In this document: in pieces, positions 13,479 to 17,029 of the stretch | How the letters are laid out: each line of letters begins with the position of its first letter | How positions within the stretch are numbered: position 1 is the first letter of the stretch | DNA from: CAYFUF01 sp964394795 | GTDB taxonomy: Bacteria; Bacillota; Clostridia; Tissierellales; Peptoniphilaceae | Assembly: GCA_964394795.1 (NCBI GenBank) | Contig: CAYMYX010000033.1 | Location: 1 to 17,029 of the forward strand | Direction of reading: 5' to 3' | Length of the DNA: 17,029 nucleotides | Notes under the pieces: generated by a model | What the model saw: the letters and a program-made list of their open reading frames with translations, nothing else | The model's database searches: none | Told to the model about the DNA's origin: nothing | Program-made: the position numbers and the translations under genes

Positions 13479-15119
13479 ATGGCATCAAAAAGCAAATTTA
13501 CTCGGGAGCAGATTTCTGCTAGTAATCCCATGTTTTCTCGTTTACGCACCATTGTTGAAACGAGTTTCTACGGCAGCAATGTCGTAAAGGTCGAAAGTTT
13601 AGCGGAAGCTTATGAATTGGCGAAGAATTCGCCAGGAACCCTGATCACGGATATGCCGATTGAGCAACCGGAATCTATCGGTTTACCTTCGGATGCAAAA
13701 GTGCTTTTATTCAATGACGGAGCGGTAACCGGTCGTGCAGCAGCAGCCAGACGAATCCTTGGCAATGAGGGGGTCGACCCTGACAAGTTAGATAAGAAGG
13801 TCATGGACGCAGTTTACGACTTGCGGTGGAGCAAGCTCTACCATGCGGAAGCTATCGTCGGCTTGGACGAAGGCTTCATGGTCAAGGCCCACTTACTTAT
13901 TCCTGAAGGGGAAGAAAACATTCTGTATAACTGGATGCTGAATTTCCAACCGCTGACGGACGAGTATAAGGAAAGATACGATAACTCTAAGGAATACGAC
14001 GAGGGAGATATCTTCGTTATCTCCGATCCTCAATGGTCGGATGAGGACCACCCACTAGGATTAACCTACTTTGACCCTGACCACTCCTGTGCGGCTTTCT
14101 TAGGCATGAGATACTTCGGCGAGCACAAGAAGGGCACGTTGACCCTTGCTTGGTCGATTGCTAACCGCAACTGCTTTGCTAGCTGCCACGGTGGTTTGAA
14201 AGAATTCTCCAAAGAGGGTATGGATCCCTATACCTTAGCGGTGTTTGGTCTGTCCGGATCAGGAAAGTCCACGATTACTCACGCAACCCATGACGATAAG
14301 TACGACATTAAGATTCTCCATGACGATGCATTTATCATACATACGGGCGAGCGCTATTCGATTGCGCTAGAGCCAACCTATTTCGATAAGACCCAAGATT
14401 ACCCCGCCGTATCTCCGGATAACAAGTACCTTTTGACGGTACAAAATTGCGGAGCTACTCGGGACGAAGACGGCAAACTGATCATTGTCAGCGAAGATAT
14501 CCGTAACGGTAACGGCAGAGCGATTAAGTCAAAGCTGTGGTCGCCAAACCGGGTCGACCGAGTAGACAGTCAAGTTAACGCCATTTGCTGGATTATGAAG
14601 GACCCTGTCCTTCCTCCATTGACGAGAATTAAAAATCCAACCTTGGCTTCCCTCATGGGGGCAACCTTGTCCACGAAGCGGACAACAGCAGAGCGCTTAG
14701 CTGACGGTATTGACCCCAACGCTTTGGTTATTGAGCCTTATGCCAATCCCTTTAGGACATGGTCTTTAGCTGAAGATTTTGAAAAGTTCCGCGCTCTATT
14801 TAAAGACGGCGTCGAGTGCTACATTTTGAATACGGGGCACTTCCTCGATAAGAAAGTTGACAAGGAAACGACATTGACTGCGGTTGAAAACGTAGCGGAA
14901 GGCAAAGGAACCTGGAAGGAATTTCCGGGAGTGCCTGGGTTAGAATATATGGCCTTCGAAGGCTTCGAACTGCCTGAAGACGAACGCTATCTTGAGGCCT
15001 TTATGGGGTCTATGAAGCGCCGCCAAGGTTTCTTAGAAGAGTTAAGTGATGTCAATCGTCTGCCTGAAGAGGCTTATGCATCTTTGGATGAGTGGATCGG
15101 ACAAATTGATAAAAAGTAA
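13479..15119 (+). CDS. Divergent ATP-type phosphoenolpyruvate carboxykinase-like protein
   Basis: 546 residues, close to bacterial ATP-PEPCK (about 540). Recognisable family features are the nucleotide loop GLSGSGKST (257-265; family GLSGTGKTT), the metal-binding acidic motif HDDAF (281-285; family GDDEHGW), YFGEHKKG (212-219; family YAGEMKKG) and a VLPPLTRI block (377-384; family GVLPP). The reaction expected is oxaloacetate + ATP to PEP + CO2 + ADP, cytosolic. The family fold is well supported, but several blocks differ enough that this is a separate branch and a changed substrate cannot be excluded. The start is ATG 13479 (AAGGAG, 6-base spacing) rather than GTG 13476. Its place directly behind citX suggests it consumes the oxaloacetate released by citrate lyase. 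Confidence 0.8.
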   Translation: MASKSKFTREQISASNPMFSRLRTIVETSFYGSNVVKVESLAEAYELAKNSPGTLITDMPIEQPESIGLPSDAKVLLFNDGAVTGRAAAARRILGNEGVDPDKLDKKVMDAVYDLRWSKLYHAEAIVGLDEGFMVKAHLLIPEGEENILYNWMLNFQPLTDEYKERYDNSKEYDEGDIFVISDPQWSDEDHPLGLTYFDPDHSCAAFLGMRYFGEHKKGTLTLAWSIANRNCFASCHGGLKEFSKEGMDPYTLAVFGLSGSGKSTITHATHDDKYDIKILHDDAFIIHTGERYSIALEPTYFDKTQDYPAVSPDNKYLLTVQNCGATRDEDGKLIIVSEDIRNGNGRAIKSKLWSPNRVDRVDSQVNAICWIMKDPVLPPLTRIKNPTLASLMGATLSTKRTTAERLADGIDPNALVIEPYANPFRTWSLAEDFEKFRALFKDGVECYILNTGHFLDKKVDKETTLTAVENVAEGKGTWKEFPGVPGLEYMAFEGFELPEDERYLEAFMGSMKRRQGFLEELSDVNRLPEEAYASLDEWIGQIDKK

Positions 15120-15138
15120 GTGAATCTGGTACCCCTTT

Positions 15139-15190
15139 TGTGTTAGCAGGCCCTCTGTATCTTGGAGGGATTGCTAACACATGTTTTGTT
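15139..15190 (+). terminator. Long hairpin between the PEPCK-like and AbrB-like genes
   Basis: A perfect 10-bp outer stem TGTGTTAGCA/TGCTAACACA (15139-15148, 15172-15181), a 2x2 internal loop, then CCCTC/GAGGG (15151-15155, 15165-15169). The tail TGTTTTGTTG is T-rich but broken. It may be a leaky terminator or a processing/stability element that lowers expression of the downstream gene. Confidence 0.5.
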
Positions 15191-15237
15191 GTCCTGTAAC
15201 ATAGAATGTGTGAGATAGCATAGAGAGTAGGTGGCTA

Positions 15238-16338
15238 GTGCCTGTAGTTATTACTTTAGCAATAGGCCTTCTAGGTGGATTTGTTTTTCGTAAACTCCAT
15301 GTGACAGGAGCTTTCATGGTAGGGTCAGCCCTTTTTGTTGCGGTTGCCCAGTTATTATCCTTTGAGGCTTCGATGCCACAGCTTTTGCGTACCATAGCGC
15401 AGCTGATTTCCGGCACGGTGATTGGTCTGGGCATGAATAAAGGAGACCTCCTTCAACTGCCCCGTTTGTGGAAGGGATTCCTAGTCTTGATGGTCGGTTT
15501 CTTTGTCATCAATCTGTTGGTTGGGGCGACGATCACTTTGGTTAGTGATATGAACCCTCTGACTGCCTATTTCGGCGCTGTTCCCGGTGGCATCGGCTTT
15601 ATGCCCCTGTTAGCCAGCGAGTATGGGGCAGACCCGGGTATCGTGGGCATGATGGGCATCTTTCGCCTTTTCATTGGAATAGCGGTATTTCCGTCTATGG
15701 TCCACTGGTTCTCAACCAAAGTAATCAAACAAAAGGATAGGACAGAGGTCGTTGAGCGGAGGGCCATAGCCGATGCCAAAGCCGATCAGATAAGCGTAGA
15801 GCTGATGGAATCGGCCATCGAAGAGGCAGAGGAGAAGAGGAAGGCTCCTTACTTTATTGGCTTGCCCTTGATCGCCGTGGCCGCGCTTCTTGCTCAGCGT
15901 TACATAGGCGGTTTGCCCCTGATGATTTATGCCATGCTGGGGTCCATTGCGTTAAATCTTTCTGTCGGCATGGACAAGTCCCCGACTTTCATTAAGCGGG
16001 TTGCTCAGTGGCTTTCGGGGTCTTACATTGGTGCAAGCTTCGGCATGGACAAGTGGCAGATTGTCGATGAACTGATTTTACCGATCCTTATTCTTCTAGC
16101 TTTCTATGGCATCGGTGCCCTCCTTATTGGCTGGTTTGTCCATAAGGCTGAAAATTTCCCCATCGAAGACTCTTGTTTCTGTGCCATTCCGGCAGGGGCG
16201 ACAGATATTGCCTTAATTACCGAGGAGCTTGGCATCAACAATCCAACGATTTCCATCTACCATGCTCTGCGGGCTTCCATAATTACGTCTATTTTTCCTC
16301 TAGTCATCATTGAATTGGTCTCCCTTCTCTATTCCTAG
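15238..16338 (+). CDS. AbrB-family (PF05145-like) integral membrane protein, candidate transporter
   Basis: 366 residues, mostly hydrophobic, about ten membrane segments in two halves joined by a hydrophilic, Glu/Lys-rich stretch (about 162-203). The halves repeat: TVIGLGMNKGDLL (60-72) matches SYIGASFGMDKWQI (262-275), and AVPGGIGFMPLLASEYG (114-130) matches AIPAGATDIALITEELG (316-332). This internal duplication is the hallmark of the AbrB membrane family, often mislabelled as a transcription regulator or ammonia monooxygenase. Its transport role is poorly established. The start is GTG at 15238 with AGGTGG close upstream; it begins directly in the first helix. Between the PEPCK-like gene and citD, it is the only membrane carrier candidate in the cluster, so citrate or a related acid is the likely substrate by context alone. 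Confidence 0.75.
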   Translation: MPVVITLAIGLLGGFVFRKLHVTGAFMVGSALFVAVAQLLSFEASMPQLLRTIAQLISGTVIGLGMNKGDLLQLPRLWKGFLVLMVGFFVINLLVGATITLVSDMNPLTAYFGAVPGGIGFMPLLASEYGADPGIVGMMGIFRLFIGIAVFPSMVHWFSTKVIKQKDRTEVVERRAIADAKADQISVELMESAIEEAEEKRKAPYFIGLPLIAVAALLAQRYIGGLPLMIYAMLGSIALNLSVGMDKSPTFIKRVAQWLSGSYIGASFGMDKWQIVDELILPILILLAFYGIGALLIGWFVHKAENFPIEDSCFCAIPAGATDIALITEELGINNPTISIYHALRASIITSIFPLVIIELVSLLYS

Positions 16339-16395
16339 GCCGGGATAGGAGGGGCTGTTAGGCCCTTAACAATTGTATTTTTACTGTTTTTTCCC

Positions 16396-16433
16396 TTGAA
16401 ATGCCCATTTTTTTCATTTAAATATTTTATACT
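16396..16433 (+). promoter_or_regulatory. Possible promoter region for citD-citE
   Basis: TTGAAA (16396-16401) with a 17-base spacer to a poor -10 TAAATA (16419-16424); a better -10, TATACT (16428-16433), lacks a matching -35. The AT-rich tract suits a promoter, but the exact boxes are uncertain. Confidence 0.4.
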
Positions 16434-16444
16434 TAACGTACAAG

Positions 16445-16490
16445 GGTCTCTTGAGGCCTGGCTTATAGTAAACCTGAGGCAAGAGGGACC
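16445..16490 (+). promoter_or_regulatory. Hairpin in the citD leader
   Basis: GGT-CTCTTG (16445-16453) pairs with CAAGAG-(GG)-ACC (16480-16490), nine pairs with a 2-base bulge. The interior has further weaker pairs. No T-run follows, so it is not a terminator. It could be an operator for a dimeric regulator or an mRNA leader structure. Confidence 0.4.
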
Positions 16491-16508
16491 GAAAGATTCC
16501 CTAACCCA

Positions 16509-16522
16509 AGAAAACGTTTAGT
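16509..16522 (+). promoter_or_regulatory. cre-like operator before citD
   Basis: AGAAAACGTTTAGT shares the GAAAACGTTT core with the two sites at the citG and citX promoters and matches 11 of 14 positions of the cre consensus. It lies just before the citD ribosome binding site, where a bound repressor would act as a roadblock. Confidence 0.5.
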
Positions 16523-16536
16523 GAAAGGAGACTTGA

Positions 16537-16830
16537 ATGAAGCTTGAGAAGAAAGCCCAAGCGGGCACCCTGGAATCGAGTGATGCTTTCGTCACTGTTG
16601 AGCCAGCGAACGAACTCGAGGTTACCATCGAAAGTTCGGTATTAGCCCAATTTGGAGATCAGATTCGAGAAACTGTTGATGAGGTGCTAAAAGACCTGGA
16701 AGTAAATAACGGCCACATTTTAGTGGACGATCGTGGCGCTTTAGACTGCACGTTACGCTCTCGCGTACAAACCGCTGTTTTCCGTTCTATAGGTCAAACA
16801 GAAGATTTACCATGGAGGACCAAGCTATGA
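16537..16830 (+). CDS. citD: Citrate lyase acyl carrier protein (gamma subunit)
   Basis: 97 residues, the standard CitD length. It carries the phosphoribosyl-dephospho-CoA arm on a serine near the N terminus: AGTLESSD (9-16), with Ser14 at the position modified in characterised CitD. The C-terminal end RSIGQTEDLPWRTKL is family-like. The ATG follows AAAGGAG with 6-base spacing. Its stop overlaps the citE start (ATGA), so the two subunits are translationally coupled. The gene starts a new transcription unit with its own leader, separate from citX. Confidence 0.96.
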   Translation: MKLEKKAQAGTLESSDAFVTVEPANELEVTIESSVLAQFGDQIRETVDEVLKDLEVNNGHILVDDRGALDCTLRSRVQTAVFRSIGQTEDLPWRTKL

Positions 16831-17029
16831 GAAGAGAAGTCCGTAGAACGATGATGTTTTTGAATACCCAACGTGCTTCTTTGGTCAAGGATCCTTACGT
16901 GTATGGCCCAGATTGTGTCATCCTCGATCTTGAAGACGCGGTTTCCGTCAATGAGAAGGACTCCGCTCGTATTCAATTGTACAACACCTTGAAATACTTA
17001 GATTATGGCGATGTGGAGAAGTGGGTTCG
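16827..17029 (+). CDS. citE: Citrate lyase beta subunit (citryl-CoA lyase), 5' part only
   Basis: The start overlaps the citD stop, and the gene runs off the window; 67 residues are visible (a typical full length is about 290). The N terminus REVRRTMMFLNTQRASLVKD and the block VILDLEDAVSVNEKDSAR (31-48) are typical of CitE; Asp-Leu-Glu-Asp is the conserved stretch near the acidic metal/substrate site. The beta subunit cleaves the citryl thioester into oxaloacetate and acetyl-CitD. The alpha subunit CitF is expected next, outside the window. Confidence 0.93.
   Translation, partial: MRREVRRTMMFLNTQRASLVKDPYVYGPDCVILDLEDAVSVNEKDSARIQLYNTLKYLDYGDVEKWV

Noticed and set aside
1..17029. CRISPR array, phage genes, toxin-antitoxin pairs or defence systems
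   Set aside because: No regularly spaced repeats, no integrase, capsid, nuclease or antitoxin-like frames were found on either strand.

Overview
The window comes from a Gram-positive bacterium of the Bacillota. The signs are strong AGGAGG-type ribosome binding sites, sigma-A-like promoters, U-tract hairpin terminators, cre-like (CcpA-type) operators, LVGC lipoboxes and a citrate-lyase cluster of fermentative type. A lactic-acid-bacterium-like or clostridial relative is plausible, but no single gene fixes the genus. One 100-base run of N (6361-6460) is an assembly gap.

Layout. (1) 1-1851: a two-gene operon for an aconitase-superfamily hydro-lyase of the LeuC/LeuD type, closed by a clear terminator. 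(2) 2069-4018: an exported lipoprotein with an FMN-binding domain and an FAD reductase domain. (3) 4111-5664 (minus): an ABC-F ATPase, divergent from a Ppx/GppA phosphatase gene at 5816-6490 that the gap interrupts. (4) 6555-8762 (minus): a second FMN/FAD lipoprotein reductase, closer to fumarate/urocanate reductases. (5) 9158-9228: tRNA-Gln(CUG) with its own promoter and terminator. (6) 9277-17029: a citrate-lyase island, still running at the window edge.

The citrate island is split. citC and citG (enzyme activation and prosthetic-group precursor) run leftwards. citX, a divergent ATP-type PEP-carboxykinase-like gene, an AbrB-family (PF05145-like) membrane protein, citD and the start of citE run rightwards. 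citF is expected just outside the window. No oxaloacetate decarboxylase, malic enzyme or classical citrate carrier (CitP, CitS, CitM, CitT) is visible. The PEPCK-like enzyme and the AbrB-like protein occupy those places, which suggests citrate -> acetate + oxaloacetate -> PEP + CO2.

The most unusual structure is a pair of related, nearly symmetric bidirectional promoters with cre-like operators at 11260-11312 and 12821-12871. They lie in the same orientation about 1.56 kb apart and flank a segment with two genes of unknown function: a small membrane protein and a secreted protein without an obvious start codon. A simple reading is that one divergent citG/citX promoter was duplicated when this segment was inserted. 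A third cre-like site precedes citD, so all three cit transcription units appear to share carbon-source control.
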